A program made the translations under genes and the position numbers. Shown one piece after another: positions 39,091 through 48,287 of a stretch of 64,000 nucleotides of DNA. The DNA comes from Marinobacter halodurans. Lineage in GTDB: Bacteria; Pseudomonadota; Gammaproteobacteria; Pseudomonadales; Oleiphilaceae. Each line of letters opens with the position of its first letter. Position 1 is the stretch's first letter. The stretch covers positions 1 through 64,000 of the forward strand of contig NZ_SJDL01000012.1 of assembly GCF_004327985.1 (NCBI RefSeq), in the 5' to 3' direction. The notes under the pieces are model-generated. The model saw only the letters and a list, made by a program, of their open reading frames with translations. It was not told the DNA's origin and made no database searches.

Positions 39091-39450
39091 ATGCTCAAAC
39101 AACAAAGCCATATCGTCGCCCCCATCCCCGATGCCCTTCGCAACAAGGCGTTGCTCACCGTCGAAGAACTGCGCTCCCGCGGCAGGGCCGACAAGCAGGC
39201 GATCGACGAACTGTATGGGCTGATCATCGAACTGACCGAGGAAGGACTGGACTTCTTCTTCCTGGAACCCCTGCGTCGGCTGCGCGCCAGCAGTATGCTC
39301 ATGGGGATGGCCAAAATGGGGATTGGCAGCATGCTCAAGGGCAGCAAGATGGTGATTCACAAGGTCCTGAAGAAACTGGACGACAAGAGCCTGGCATCCA
39401 TCCTCGACTTCATCGAGGAAATTATCTGCGAACCGGAAGCCTCAGCCTGA
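39091..39450 (+). CDS. Conserved-looking small protein of unknown function
   Basis: I do not recognise this 119-residue protein. It is mainly helical, with an acidic LIIELTEEGLDFFFLEPL segment near residues 48-65 and a Met/Gly-rich MGMAKMGIGSMLKG segment near 71-84. The latter could be a weak membrane helix. Good codon structure, an AGGGAAA ribosome site and the lack of an overlapping alternative support it as real. It stands alone, convergent with alr. Confidence 0.75.
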   Translation: MLKQQSHIVAPIPDALRNKALLTVEELRSRGRADKQAIDELYGLIIELTEEGLDFFFLEPLRRLRASSMLMGMAKMGIGSMLKGSKMVIHKVLKKLDDKSLASILDFIEEIICEPEASA

Positions 39451-39456
39451 CGCCGG

Positions 39457-39480
39457 CCCGGGCAGCCTTGCCTGCCCTGC
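39457..39480. terminator. Possible bidirectional terminator between the small ORF and alr
   Basis: GGGCAG and CTGCCC pair around CCTTGC in the 36-base gap between the two convergent genes. The T-runs are poor on both strands. Confidence 0.35.
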
Positions 39481-39486
39481 CGCACC

Positions 39487-40563
39487 TCACTCGGTGTAGA
39501 CCCGCGGCACTCTCGCCGTGACACCGGTCAGCAGCTCATAGCCAATCGTGCCGGCACAACGGGCGACCTCATCTACCGGAACGTTTGCCCCCCACAGTTC
39601 GACCCGGTCGCCCGGCCGGGCATGGGGCGCTGCCGTCAGGTCGACCGCCAGCATGTCCATCGAGACCCGGCCCAGCGTCGCCGTCCGGGTACCGGCTACC
39701 CAGACGGGAGTGCCGGTCGGTGCATGCCGCGGATAGCCATCGCCATAACCGATGCTGACGATGCCCATGGGGGTCGGCCGCGCCGCGCGCCAGGTTGCGC
39801 CATACCCGACACACTCGCCCGGCTGCAGAACCCGTGTGGCCGTCAGGCGCGATTCCAGCGACATCACCGCCCGCAGCCCCAACTCCGCCGCTGATTCGAC
39901 AATCATGGGTGTCGCTCCATAGAGCATGATACCGGGCCGGGTCCAGTGGAAACGTGGCGAATCCACACGGAAATGGCCGGCTGAGTTGGCCGCACTGAAT
40001 TCAAGTTCGGGATAGCGAGCCGACAACGCCGAGAACATGTCGTTCTGGCGGTCGGTCATGGGATCTTCGCGGTCGTCGGCGCAGGCGTAATGGGTGACCA
40101 TTCCCTTCAGCGTAACGCCGCCGACAGCGCGCAGCCGCTGGACCCGGGCCTCCACCTGCTCCGGCGCGAAACCCAAGCGGTTCATACCGGTGTTGACCTT
40201 GAGCCATACGGTGAGCGTGGCAGCGGCATTTTCCAGGGCAGCCAGTTGATGATCGCTGTGGATGACCGGCTCCAGGCCGAGATCGGCACAGGTCGCGACG
40301 TCGGCATCGTCGTGGAATCCCTGCAGCAGGACGATAGGCTGGCGGATACCCGCTTCACGCAGCCGCTCGGCCTCTTCCAGGCAGGCGACGGCAAAGCGCC
40401 CGGCCTGATCGGCCAATGCGCGGGCTACCGGTTCCAGGCCATGGCCGTATCCGTCCGCCTTGACCACCGCCATGGCCTCGGCCGTACCGGCCTGGCGTTC
40501 TGCCAGTGCGAAGTTGTGCCGCAGGGCCGAGAGATCGATGCGCGCCCGGGTATGCCGTCCCAT
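39487..40563 (-). CDS. alr: Alanine racemase
   Basis: This 358-residue PLP enzyme interconverts L- and D-alanine for peptidoglycan. The PLP-binding lysine lies in AVVKADGYGHG near residue 34, and the second catalytic base (Tyr) lies in ECVGYGATWR. GYGDGYPR, typical of the family, is also present. The ATG overlaps the TGA of dnaB, so the two are translationally coupled, the dnaB-alr order being common in gammaproteobacteria. Confidence 0.96.
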   Translation of the reverse strand: MGRHTRARIDLSALRHNFALAERQAGTAEAMAVVKADGYGHGLEPVARALADQAGRFAVACLEEAERLREAGIRQPIVLLQGFHDDADVATCADLGLEPVIHSDHQLAALENAAATLTVWLKVNTGMNRLGFAPEQVEARVQRLRAVGGVTLKGMVTHYACADDREDPMTDRQNDMFSALSARYPELEFSAANSAGHFRVDSPRFHWTRPGIMLYGATPMIVESAAELGLRAVMSLESRLTATRVLQPGECVGYGATWRAARPTPMGIVSIGYGDGYPRHAPTGTPVWVAGTRTATLGRVSMDMLAVDLTAAPHARPGDRVELWGANVPVDEVARCAGTIGYELLTGVTARVPRVYTE

Positions 40564-41960
40564 CAGTAATCTCCGCCGTAATCGCCGTGGGCCAGGTCTT
40601 CGAACTTGGTGAATCTGCCGAGGAAGGCCAGCCGGACGGTACCGATCGGACCGTTCCGCTGCTTACCGATGATAATCTCGGCAATGCCCTTGTCGGGGCT
40701 GTCTTCGTTGTAGACCTCATCCCGGTAGATGAACATGATGACGTCGGCGTCCTGCTCGATCGCGCCGGATTCCCGCAGGTCCGAGTTGACCGGGCGCTTG
40801 TTGGGCCGCTGCTCCAGACTCCGGTTGAGCTGGGACAGCGCCACGACGGGACATTGCAGCTCCTTGGCCAGGGCCTTGAGGGAGCGGGAGATCTCGGAAA
40901 TCTCTGCTGTCCGGCCTTCGGTATTGCCGGGCACACGCATCAACTGCAGGTAGTCGACCATGATCAGGCCGATTTCGCCGTCGTTCTCCCGCGCCACACG
41001 GCGCGCCCGGGAGCGCATTTCGGTGGGACTCAGACCCGGTGTGTCGTCGATATAGAGCGGTTTGTCCTTGAGCAGGCTGACGGCGGAGGTCAGCCTCGGC
41101 CAGTCGTCCTCTTCCAGCTTGCCGCTCCGCATCCGGGTCTGGTCGATGCGGCCCAGGGACGACAGCATCCGCATGACGATAGCATCGGCCGGCATCTCCA
41201 TACTGAACACCAGGGCCGGCTTGCCACTGCCCAGCAGCGCGTTCTCCACCACGTTCATGGCGAACGTGGTCTTACCCATGGAGGGGCGCCCGGCGATGAT
41301 GATCAGGTCCGACGGCTGCATCCCCGACGTCCACTCGTCGAGGTCCTTGAAACCGGTGGTGATACCGGTAATCGTATCACCGGATTCGAACAGCTCCTCA
41401 ATCCGGCCCAGCGCCTTGGTCAGGATCGGGTTGATCGCCTGCGGACCGGACCCCTGCTTGGTCCGGGACTCGGCAATCCGGAAGACGTTGCGCTCGGCTT
41501 CGTCCAACAGTTCGTCACTGGTACGGCCAAGCGGGTTGAACGCGGACTCGGCGATGTCACCCGAGACCTCGATCATCTGGCGCAGCACCGAACGCTCGCG
41601 CACGATCTGGGCGTAGGCCTTGATGTTGGAGGCCCCCGGCGTCTTCTCGGCCATTTCCGCCAGGTAGGTCAGTCCGCCGGCGTCCTCGAGATCACCGGCC
41701 CGATCGAGGAATTCACTGAGGGTGACCACGTCCAGCGGCTCCCCTTCCCCGGCGAGCCGCTCGATCACGGCGTAGATCAGGCGGTGGTCCTGGCGATAGA
41801 AATCAGCAGAGGTAATGACTTCGGAGACCGCATCCCACTTGCTGTTATCCAGCATCAGGCCGCCCAGAACGGCCTGTTCAGCCTCTATGGAATGGGGTGG
41901 AACCTTGATACGCGAGGTATCGGAGTCCGGAATACTCTGCTTCGCAATGGGATTGGCCAT
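40563..41960 (-). CDS. dnaB: Replicative DNA helicase DnaB
   Basis: This 465-residue hexameric 5'-3' helicase unwinds DNA at the replication fork. It has an N-terminal DnaB domain (about 20-125, PPHSIEAEQAVLGG near the start) and a RecA-like ATPase domain with Walker A GRPSMGKTT near residue 220. The ATG at 41960 gives MANPIAKQ, a normal DnaB length; a longer frame would add 52 unrelated residues. No intein was seen. It follows rplI and precedes alr. Confidence 0.96.
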   Translation of the reverse strand: MANPIAKQSIPDSDTSRIKVPPHSIEAEQAVLGGLMLDNSKWDAVSEVITSADFYRQDHRLIYAVIERLAGEGEPLDVVTLSEFLDRAGDLEDAGGLTYLAEMAEKTPGASNIKAYAQIVRERSVLRQMIEVSGDIAESAFNPLGRTSDELLDEAERNVFRIAESRTKQGSGPQAINPILTKALGRIEELFESGDTITGITTGFKDLDEWTSGMQPSDLIIIAGRPSMGKTTFAMNVVENALLGSGKPALVFSMEMPADAIVMRMLSSLGRIDQTRMRSGKLEEDDWPRLTSAVSLLKDKPLYIDDTPGLSPTEMRSRARRVARENDGEIGLIMVDYLQLMRVPGNTEGRTAEISEISRSLKALAKELQCPVVALSQLNRSLEQRPNKRPVNSDLRESGAIEQDADVIMFIYRDEVYNEDSPDKGIAEIIIGKQRNGPIGTVRLAFLGRFTKFEDLAHGDYGGDY

Positions 41961-42350
41961 GATACCGCTTACTGACTCAAGCAATGATGATGAGTGGATC
42001 GTCCCGGACACCCCGGAAGGGCAAGCCCTGACGTCTACGTCTGCAGCGTGGCAGCGCACCCCGTCGGAGCCCATGCTGCCCGAACCGGCGCCGGCGACCG
42101 CGACCGGACGCATCACCGGTACTGAACACGCACTCAGGATGCACAGAGACGAACCGGGAATTAATCAGAGGCTCTTAAGATAACCGTCGGCGAAGACCCC
42201 GACAAGCGATCCACGGCGGTTTTAATTTGCGCCCCGAAAACACAGAAAGGCCCGGCAGACACGAGGGTCTGCCGGGCCTTCCGGCACAGCCGTAGTCAGG
42301 CAATACGCCGGCTGTCCAGCCCTCCTTTCAGAGGGCGGACGGGTCAGCGA
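41961..42350. other. 390-base spacer between rplI and dnaB
   Basis: No convincing gene is present. The spacer holds the terminator of the rpsF-rplI operon (listed separately) and presumably the dnaB promoter, which I could not place with confidence. Confidence 0.6.
42247..42280 (-). terminator. Terminator of the rpsF-rpsR-rplI operon
   Basis: AAGGCCCGGCAGAC and GTCTGCCGGGCCTT form a perfect 14-bp stem around a six-base loop. On the minus strand it runs into TTCTGTGTTTTCG. It lies about 70 bases after the rplI stop. Confidence 0.85.
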
Positions 42351-42797
42351 TTACTCGGCAACGACAGTGATCTTGACGGTCACTTCGACGTCGGTATGCA
42401 GCTGCAGCTCGATGTCGTACTCGCCGATGGCGCGCAGCGGGCCTTCCGGCATCCGTACTTCGCTCTTCTCGACTTCAGTACCACCAGCTGTCACGGCATC
42501 AGCGATATCACGCACACCGATGGAGCCGAACAGCTTGCCTTCGTCACCCGCCTTGGAGGTGATGGTGAAGGCGGCACCTTCCAGCTTCTCGGCACGGGCC
42601 TGGGCAGCAGCCAGATGCTCGGCCGCCGCTTTTTCCAGCTCGGCGCGACGCGCTTCGAATTCCTTGACGTTGGCTTCGGTCGCCGGAACCGCCTTGCCAA
42701 ACGGCAGCAGGAAGTTACGACCGTAACCCGCTTTTACTTTGACCTTGTCACCCAGGGAGCCCAGGTTTGCGACTTTCTCGAGCAGAATAACTTCCAT
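42351..42797 (-). CDS. rplI: 50S ribosomal protein L9
   Basis: This is a 148-residue ribosomal protein with the N-terminal domain that binds 23S rRNA ([34 protein letters not shown]), a long connecting helix rich in Ala, Glu and Arg, and a C-terminal domain. Length is standard. AGAGGTT precedes the ATG. It is the last gene of the rpsF operon. Confidence 0.98.
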   Translation of the reverse strand: MEVILLEKVANLGSLGDKVKVKAGYGRNFLLPFGKAVPATEANVKEFEARRAELEKAAAEHLAAAQARAEKLEGAAFTITSKAGDEGKLFGSIGVRDIADAVTAGGTEVEKSEVRMPEGPLRAIGEYDIELQLHTDVEVTVKITVVAE

Positions 42798-42817
42798 CTC
42801 GTTAACCTCTTCGTACT

Positions 42818-43684
42818 TTATTCTGCCGGCCCGGAGGGTTTTAAACGCCCCCTGAAATCCAGCCAGCTATCCACAAACGCCAATATAAGCAACAACAACA
42901 TCAGACTCGGGCTAAGCAGCACCAGGGCCAGATAGAACAGCACCAGCCAGTGGATGCTCATGTTCCGGACGCCGACGATGCCGTGGATCATGGCCAGGCC
43001 CGCGATCATCAGCGGGACGGCAGCCGCCCAACTGATCAGGGCCGTATTCAGCCCCAGCAGCGGCGCGCCAAACATGATCGCCACACACAACACGGCGACG
43101 GGCCGGCTCAGTCGCAGGGCATGGAACTCGCTCCGGAAACCGCCCGGATTGTAGAGCGTTGCCTGCCAGCTGCGCGCGAGAATCGTCACGGCCACCGCCA
43201 GCAGTTGGTAGGTCCCGGCCATACTGGCACTCATGACCTGCCTGAAAACACCCTCGAGCCGTCCACCCAGCTCACTGGCAACATCCGGGTTGTACTGCTG
43301 ATAGAACGCAACCCCGGTATCCACCAGATCCTTGAGCAGCTGCGGAAACAGCAGCGGCAGTAACACACCGGTTACCAGCGCCAGACCGCTTCCGGTCAGC
43401 AGTGCCTTCTCCCAGGAGGTCGTGGTGCGCAACACCACAACCATCAAAAACACCTGGATCAAGACAAACAGAGCCGTCGGATCATTGCCCAACCAGCTCC
43501 AGCCCAGAGCCGGCAGCAGTGCCCAGAGTCCGACATTGAGTCCCTGGGAAAGACCCAGTCGCAATGTGACCAGGCCGACTACGGCCGCTCCAATCCAGAA
43601 AAGGAAGGGAAGCGCGGTGGCTACCGCCGCTACCCCACTTGCCTGCAGGGGACCGCGCATCGCAAATTGTGCTAATGCACGCAT
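42818..43684 (-). CDS. DUF2232-like integral membrane protein
   Basis: The 288-residue protein has about eight hydrophobic helices and no catalytic motif that I can see. Its place between rpsR and rplI matches the DUF2232 membrane protein found there in many proteobacteria. Its function is unknown; the ribosomal context may only reflect co-transcription. Confidence 0.8.
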   Translation of the reverse strand: MRALAQFAMRGPLQASGVAAVATALPFLFWIGAAVVGLVTLRLGLSQGLNVGLWALLPALGWSWLGNDPTALFVLIQVFLMVVVLRTTTSWEKALLTGSGLALVTGVLLPLLFPQLLKDLVDTGVAFYQQYNPDVASELGGRLEGVFRQVMSASMAGTYQLLAVAVTILARSWQATLYNPGGFRSEFHALRLSRPVAVLCVAIMFGAPLLGLNTALISWAAAVPLMIAGLAMIHGIVGVRNMSIHWLVLFYLALVLLSPSLMLLLLILAFVDSWLDFRGRLKPSGPAE

Positions 43685-43706
43685 GGTCCCGAGTCCCTGT
43701 CAGCGC

Positions 43707-43937
43707 TTAATTGTCGTGGCTATCGGTATACGGCAGCAGGGCCAGGTAGCGCGCGCGCTTGATCGCGGTTGCCAGCTGACGCTGGTAGCGTGCCTTGGTA
43801 CCGGTGATACGGCTGGGCACGATTTTGCCGGTTTCAGTGATGTAACCTTTCAGGGTGTCCAGATCCTTGTAATCGATCTCTTTGACACCTTCCGCCGTGA
43901 AACGGCAGAACTTACGACGTCTGAAAAAACGAGCCAT
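43707..43937 (-). CDS. rpsR: 30S ribosomal protein S18
   Basis: This 76-residue protein has the typical [13 protein letters not shown] start and the [21 protein letters not shown]-terminal stretch that binds 16S rRNA with S6. GGAG lies before the ATG. Operon position between rpsF and rplI is canonical. Confidence 0.98.
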   Translation of the reverse strand: MARFFRRRKFCRFTAEGVKEIDYKDLDTLKGYITETGKIVPSRITGTKARYQRQLATAIKRARYLALLPYTDSHDN

Positions 43938-43966
43938 GCTTTAACTCCTCAACAACCGGTGATGGA

Positions 43967-44380
43967 TTACTCTTCTTCCTGAGCGCTGGCCGCCTGGCGA
44001 CGCTCGCTGGACTCCTGGGAACGACGCGGACGGTCGTCGCCTGAACGACGCTCTTCACGGTTCTCGGAAGCCTTCATCGGGGACGCATCGGTATCCGCCC
44101 CATCGCGACGGATGACCAGATCACGGATGATCGCATCATTGAAGCGGAAGTTGTGAGTCAGCTCGTCGAGTACGTCCTGTGAACATTCAACGTTGAACAG
44201 AACGTAGTGAGCCTTGTGGATCTTGTTGATCGGGTAAGCCAGGTGACGACGGCCCCAGTCTTCAAGACGGTGTACGGCACCACCGGCTTCGGTGATGGTG
44301 TTGGTATAACGCTCGATCATCGCGGGCACCTGCTCGCTCTGATCCGGGTGTACCATGATAACGATTTCGTAGTGACGCAT
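43967..44380 (-). CDS. rpsF: 30S ribosomal protein S6
   Basis: This 137-residue protein partners S18 in the small subunit. The core starts [18 protein letters not shown] and includes [15 protein letters not shown] and [12 protein letters not shown]-terminal tail of about 35 residues rich in Glu, Arg and Ser follows, the region that RimK extends with glutamate in E. coli. AGGGAGA precedes the ATG. First gene of the operon. Confidence 0.98.
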   Translation of the reverse strand: MRHYEIVIMVHPDQSEQVPAMIERYTNTITEAGGAVHRLEDWGRRHLAYPINKIHKAHYVLFNVECSQDVLDELTHNFRFNDAIIRDLVIRRDGADTDASPMKASENREERRSGDDRPRRSQESSERRQAASAQEEE

Positions 44381-44506
44381 GAGTTCTCCCTACGGATTAA
44401 ACAGCCTCTGACAGGAGTCCCTGAAAGAAGCAAGGAGCTGGTATCGGATACCAGATTTCAGTCCGGTTTCCCGGTTGCGCTACCGCTGGCGGCAGACAAT
44501 AGAAAA

Positions 44507-44530
44507 CCACCCCCAATTTAGGGGGTGGCG
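44507..44530 (-). terminator. Terminator after rlmB
   Basis: CCACCCCC and GGGGGTGG form a perfect stem around AATTTA. On the minus strand it is followed by TTTTCTATTG. It lies 36 bases after the rlmB stop and before the rpsF promoter region. Confidence 0.85.
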
Positions 44531-44565
44531 TATTTTAGGCAAGCATCGAATTGATTGCAAGGTAA

Positions 44566-45300
44566 TCAGCTGCCGCGCTGGCGTACAGCCTCGTAGAGAC
44601 AGACACCCGTTGCCACCGATACGTTCAGGCTGTCCACCGTGCCATGCATGGGAATGTTGATCAGCGTATCGCAATTCTCGCGGGTCAGGCGACGCATCCC
44701 CTTGCCTTCGGCGCCCATGACCAGGGCCACCGGACCCTTGAAGTCCGCCTGGTACAGCGTGGCCTCCGCTTCGCCGGCCGTGCCGATGATCCAGACGCCC
44801 ACCTCCTGGATCGCCCGCATGAAACGGGCCAGGTTGGTCACCCGGACCAGCGGCACCGATTCAGCCGCACCACAGGCCACTTTTCGCACCGTCGGATTGA
44901 GCGAGGCGGACTTGTCCCTGGGCACCACCACCGCCTGCACGCCGGCGGCGTCTGCGCTACGCAGACAGGCTCCGAGGTTATGGGGGTCGGTAACGCCATC
45001 AAGGATCAGCAGGAACGGCGCATGCCAGCCCGACAGGGCTGCCAGCAGGTCGTCTTCCTGCCATTCGCGACTGGGAGCGACTGCGGCCACAATACCCTGG
45101 TGGACGCCATCGACCCGGCTGTCCAGCTCACGGCGGTGCACGATGTCCCAGTGCACCCCCAGGTCGTCGAGCGCGCCGGTGATGGCCTGCGCCCGCTTGT
45201 CCTGGCGACCGGTCTGGATCCAGACCTGCTGCAACCGCGCGGGATCGCGCTTGACAACGGCATCGACGGCATGCCAGCCAAAAATGAATTCCTGCGCCAC
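44566..45300 (-). CDS. rlmB: 23S rRNA (guanosine-2'-O-)-methyltransferase RlmB
   Basis: This 244-residue SPOUT methyltransferase should modify G2251 of 23S rRNA with SAM. An N-terminal substrate-binding domain is followed by the trefoil-knot region with [20 protein letters not shown] split over residues 102-121, [15 protein letters not shown] and [13 protein letters not shown]. It starts with GTG directly after the TAA of rnr, so coupling is likely. Confidence 0.95.
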   Translation of the reverse strand: MAQEFIFGWHAVDAVVKRDPARLQQVWIQTGRQDKRAQAITGALDDLGVHWDIVHRRELDSRVDGVHQGIVAAVAPSREWQEDDLLAALSGWHAPFLLILDGVTDPHNLGACLRSADAAGVQAVVVPRDKSASLNPTVRKVACGAAESVPLVRVTNLARFMRAIQEVGVWIIGTAGEAEATLYQADFKGPVALVMGAEGKGMRRLTRENCDTLINIPMHGTVDSLNVSVATGVCLYEAVRQRGS

Positions 45301-47832
45301 TTACCTGCCCTTACCTGACTTCTTCTTTTCGGCCCCACCAGAGGCGGAGGTGCGCTTGGCCTTGCCGCTGGCGCCTGACGATTTGCCGCCTTTCCTGCCG
45401 GAGGACCTGCCCGATTTCTTCTGCGCTTCGCGGGCCGCCTCCTGGGCCAGCATCTCCTTGGCACTCAGTGGCTTTCCGCTTTTGCCGCCACCCCCTTTGG
45501 GCTTGCGACCACGGGAGCCGCGCCTGTCGTCAGACGCCTTGCCCCCACGCTCGCCCTTCGCCGGCAGCGCGTCACGATCCGCCTGGCGGCGACGGGGCTT
45601 GCTGACCAGCTCCAGATCGATCTTGCGATCCTCCAGGCCGACCCGGACCACCTGGACCCGGACCGCATCGCCGAGACGGAAGCTGATCGCCGTGCGCTCG
45701 CCTACCAGACGGTGCTTGGCCGCATCATGATGGAAATAATCGCCGGCCAGCGTGGACACATGAACCAGGCCTTCGATATAGACGCCATCCAGCTCCACAA
45801 AGAAACCGAACGGTACCACCGAGGCGATCAGGCCGTCGTATTCCTCGCCAACGTGCTCCTTGAGGTATTCGCACTTCAGCCAGGCCATGACGTCACGGGT
45901 CGCATCGTCGGCCCTGCGCTCCGTCATGGAACAATGCTCACCCAACTGAACCATCCGGGCATAGTCGTACGGATACACCGCCAACCCTTCGTCTCGCGCA
46001 TCTGGCTGGACGACCGTACTATCGGCCGCGTCCCCGTGGATGATCGACTTGATCGCGCGGTGCACGATCAAATCCGGATAACGGCGGATAGGCGAGGTAA
46101 AATGGGCATAGCTGGCAAAGCCCAGTCCGAAGTGGCCACTTTCTTCCGGGCTGTACACGGCCTGACTCAGGCTGCGCAGCATGACCATCTGGATCACGCC
46201 GGCATCCGGACGTTCGCGCACCTGTTCCAATAACGCCTGGTAATCCGCGGACGTCGGCTTTTCGCCACCGCCCAACTGGAGCCCCAGCTCACCCAGGAAC
46301 AGGCGCAGCGCGGCCAGACGCTCATCCGCCGGGCCGTCGTGTACCCGGTACAGCGCTGGCATTTTATGGCGCTTCAGGAAACGCGCCGTGGCCACGTTGG
46401 CGCACAGCATGCATTCCTCGACGATCTTGTGGGCGTCGTTGCGCTGAACCGGCACGATCTCCTCGATCTTGCGGGACGCGTCGAAGATGACGCGGGTTTC
46501 GGTGGTTTCGAAATCAATCGCGCCACGCTCGGTCCGGGCCGCTCTCAGCACCTTGTACAGCGCGTACAGGTCATCCAGGTGAGGCGCCACATGCGCGTAG
46601 CGCGAGCGCAATTTCCTGCCGATGCCGGATTCGGGCCGCTCCAGCATATCGCTGACGGACGTGTAGGTCAGGCGCGCCTTGGAGTGCATCACGCCCTGGT
46701 AGAACGTATAGCTGCTGATGCGACCGTTGGCACTGATGGTCATGTCGCTGACCAGGCACAACCGGTCCACTTCCGGATTCAGGGAGCACAGGCCGTTGGA
46801 CAGCTTCTCCGGAAGCATCGGGACCACGTGATCCGGGAAATAGACCGAGTTGCCACGCTCCAGCGCCTCCTCGTCCAGCGGCGTCCCCGGGCGCACGTAA
46901 TGGGACACATCGGCGATCGCCACGACCAGCCGGAAGCCGCCACGCGGGCGCCGCTCACAGAAGATCGCGTCATCGAAATCCCGCGCATCCTCACCGTCGA
47001 TGGTCACCAGCGGCAGGTCCCGCAGGTCAACCCGGTGCTGCTTGTCCGCCTCGCTGACCGTTTCCGAAATCGCCGCGGCCTGCTCACCCACCGCCGGTGG
47101 CCAGGCATGCGGAATGTCGTAGGAGCGGATGGCGACGGCAATTTCCATCCCCGGCGCCATGTGATCGCCGAGCACTTCGACAACGCGGCCGGTGGGCTTG
47201 GTCCGCGCAGTGGGCTGCCGCATGACGTCGACCACCACATACTGACCGTGACGCGCATCGCCGCAATCGTCCTCGGCCACCATCACGTCCTGGCTGATCC
47301 GGGGATTTTCCGGCACCACGAAGGAAATGCCGCTCTCGCGGAACAGGCGGCCCACAATCTGCTGACTGCGGTGCTCCAGAACCTCGACGATGCGCCCTTC
47401 CCGGCGGCCCCGATCATCGACCCGGTCCACCCGGGCAGCCGCCCGGTCACCGTGGATCACCTGACGCATTTCCCGGGCGCTGAGGAAGAGATCGCTGCTG
47501 CCGTCGTCCGGCACCAGGAAGCCGAAGCCGTCCCGATGCCCCTGGACGCGACCGGAAATCAGGTCCGCCTCGTCGATCGGCAGATACGCCCCGCGGCGGT
47601 TACAGATCAACTGACCGTCCCGACACATGGCAATCAACCGGCGGCGCAGCGCCTCGATGCCTTCGGGCGACGTCTGCTCCAGTTCGGAACACAGGGTTTC
47701 GTGGGTTGCCGGTGCGCCACGCTGGCGCAGGTGAGCCAGGATAAACTCACGGCTCTGGATAGGATTTTCGTATTTTTTGGCCTCACGCGTTGCATGAGGA
47801 TCTTCATCATTCGCTTTTTTCTTGGATACCAT
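45301..47832 (-). CDS. rnr: Ribonuclease R
   Basis: This 843-residue 3'-5' exoribonuclease degrades structured RNA and helps in rRNA quality control. It has an N-terminal helix-turn-helix and cold-shock domains, the RNB catalytic domain (DGEDARDFDDAIF near residue 285, containing the metal-binding aspartates), an S1 domain (about 640-725) and a Lys/Arg/Gly-rich basic tail of about 110 residues. The ATG at 47832 giving MVSKKKAND is preferred over an upstream start. Operon with rlmB as in E. coli. Confidence 0.96.
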   Translation of the reverse strand: MVSKKKANDEDPHATREAKKYENPIQSREFILAHLRQRGAPATHETLCSELEQTSPEGIEALRRRLIAMCRDGQLICNRRGAYLPIDEADLISGRVQGHRDGFGFLVPDDGSSDLFLSAREMRQVIHGDRAAARVDRVDDRGRREGRIVEVLEHRSQQIVGRLFRESGISFVVPENPRISQDVMVAEDDCGDARHGQYVVVDVMRQPTARTKPTGRVVEVLGDHMAPGMEIAVAIRSYDIPHAWPPAVGEQAAAISETVSEADKQHRVDLRDLPLVTIDGEDARDFDDAIFCERRPRGGFRLVVAIADVSHYVRPGTPLDEEALERGNSVYFPDHVVPMLPEKLSNGLCSLNPEVDRLCLVSDMTISANGRISSYTFYQGVMHSKARLTYTSVSDMLERPESGIGRKLRSRYAHVAPHLDDLYALYKVLRAARTERGAIDFETTETRVIFDASRKIEEIVPVQRNDAHKIVEECMLCANVATARFLKRHKMPALYRVHDGPADERLAALRLFLGELGLQLGGGEKPTSADYQALLEQVRERPDAGVIQMVMLRSLSQAVYSPEESGHFGLGFASYAHFTSPIRRYPDLIVHRAIKSIIHGDAADSTVVQPDARDEGLAVYPYDYARMVQLGEHCSMTERRADDATRDVMAWLKCEYLKEHVGEEYDGLIASVVPFGFFVELDGVYIEGLVHVSTLAGDYFHHDAAKHRLVGERTAISFRLGDAVRVQVVRVGLEDRKIDLELVSKPRRRQADRDALPAKGERGGKASDDRRGSRGRKPKGGGGKSGKPLSAKEMLAQEAAREAQKKSGRSSGRKGGKSSGASGKAKRTSASGGAEKKKSGKGR

Positions 47833-47965
47833 TAAAAAGAATGCCTTAAGCCGGCAGCCTGATGCAGAAAACAAAAAATGAGGCTGCGGTTGAATGTGGC
47901 TGAAGTATAACCCCGACGGTGCGGAGATACCTAGAAACAGGGGCTCAATAACATGACGGGGAAGT

Positions 47966-47996
47966 AAAAAATGCCACTTCCTGGGGGAAGAAGTGG
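47966..47996 (-). terminator. Terminator of tRNA-Leu, overlapping its CCA end
   Basis: On the minus strand CCACTTC, a nine-base loop and GAAGTGG form a perfect stem followed by CATTTTTT. The first three bases of the stem are the encoded CCA of the tRNA. Confidence 0.8.
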
Positions 47997-48080
47997 TGCC
48001 GAGGAGAGGACTTGAACCTCCACGGGGTTGCCCCCACTAGCACCTGAAGCTAGCGCGTCTACCAATTTCGCCACCTCGGC
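47994..48080 (-). tRNA. tRNA-Leu(CAG)
   Basis: The 87-base gene has acceptor strand GCCGAGG pairing with CCTCGGC, D arm GGCGAAATTGGTAGACGC, anticodon arm CTAGC-TTCAGGT-GCTAG giving anticodon CAG, a long variable arm (a class II tRNA, as expected for Leu), T arm GGTTCAAGTCC and an encoded CCA. Confidence 0.95.
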
Positions 48081-48287
48081 AGATGACTTGCAGTCGGCTT
48101 CCGAGTAAACCCCGCCTTTGCAGGCGCATGATTTATCGGGCTTTCTGCTTCCGGTGAAAGACTGCCCCTCACCAGATGGCGCGTACTTTAATCATTCGGA
48201 TTTCAGCTGTCAAACATTTTCCCGAAATTTTTTCTTCCCTCTTTCGACTTCCCAGGATGCCGGGCCGGCAGGCCCAGGGCCGGCTCT

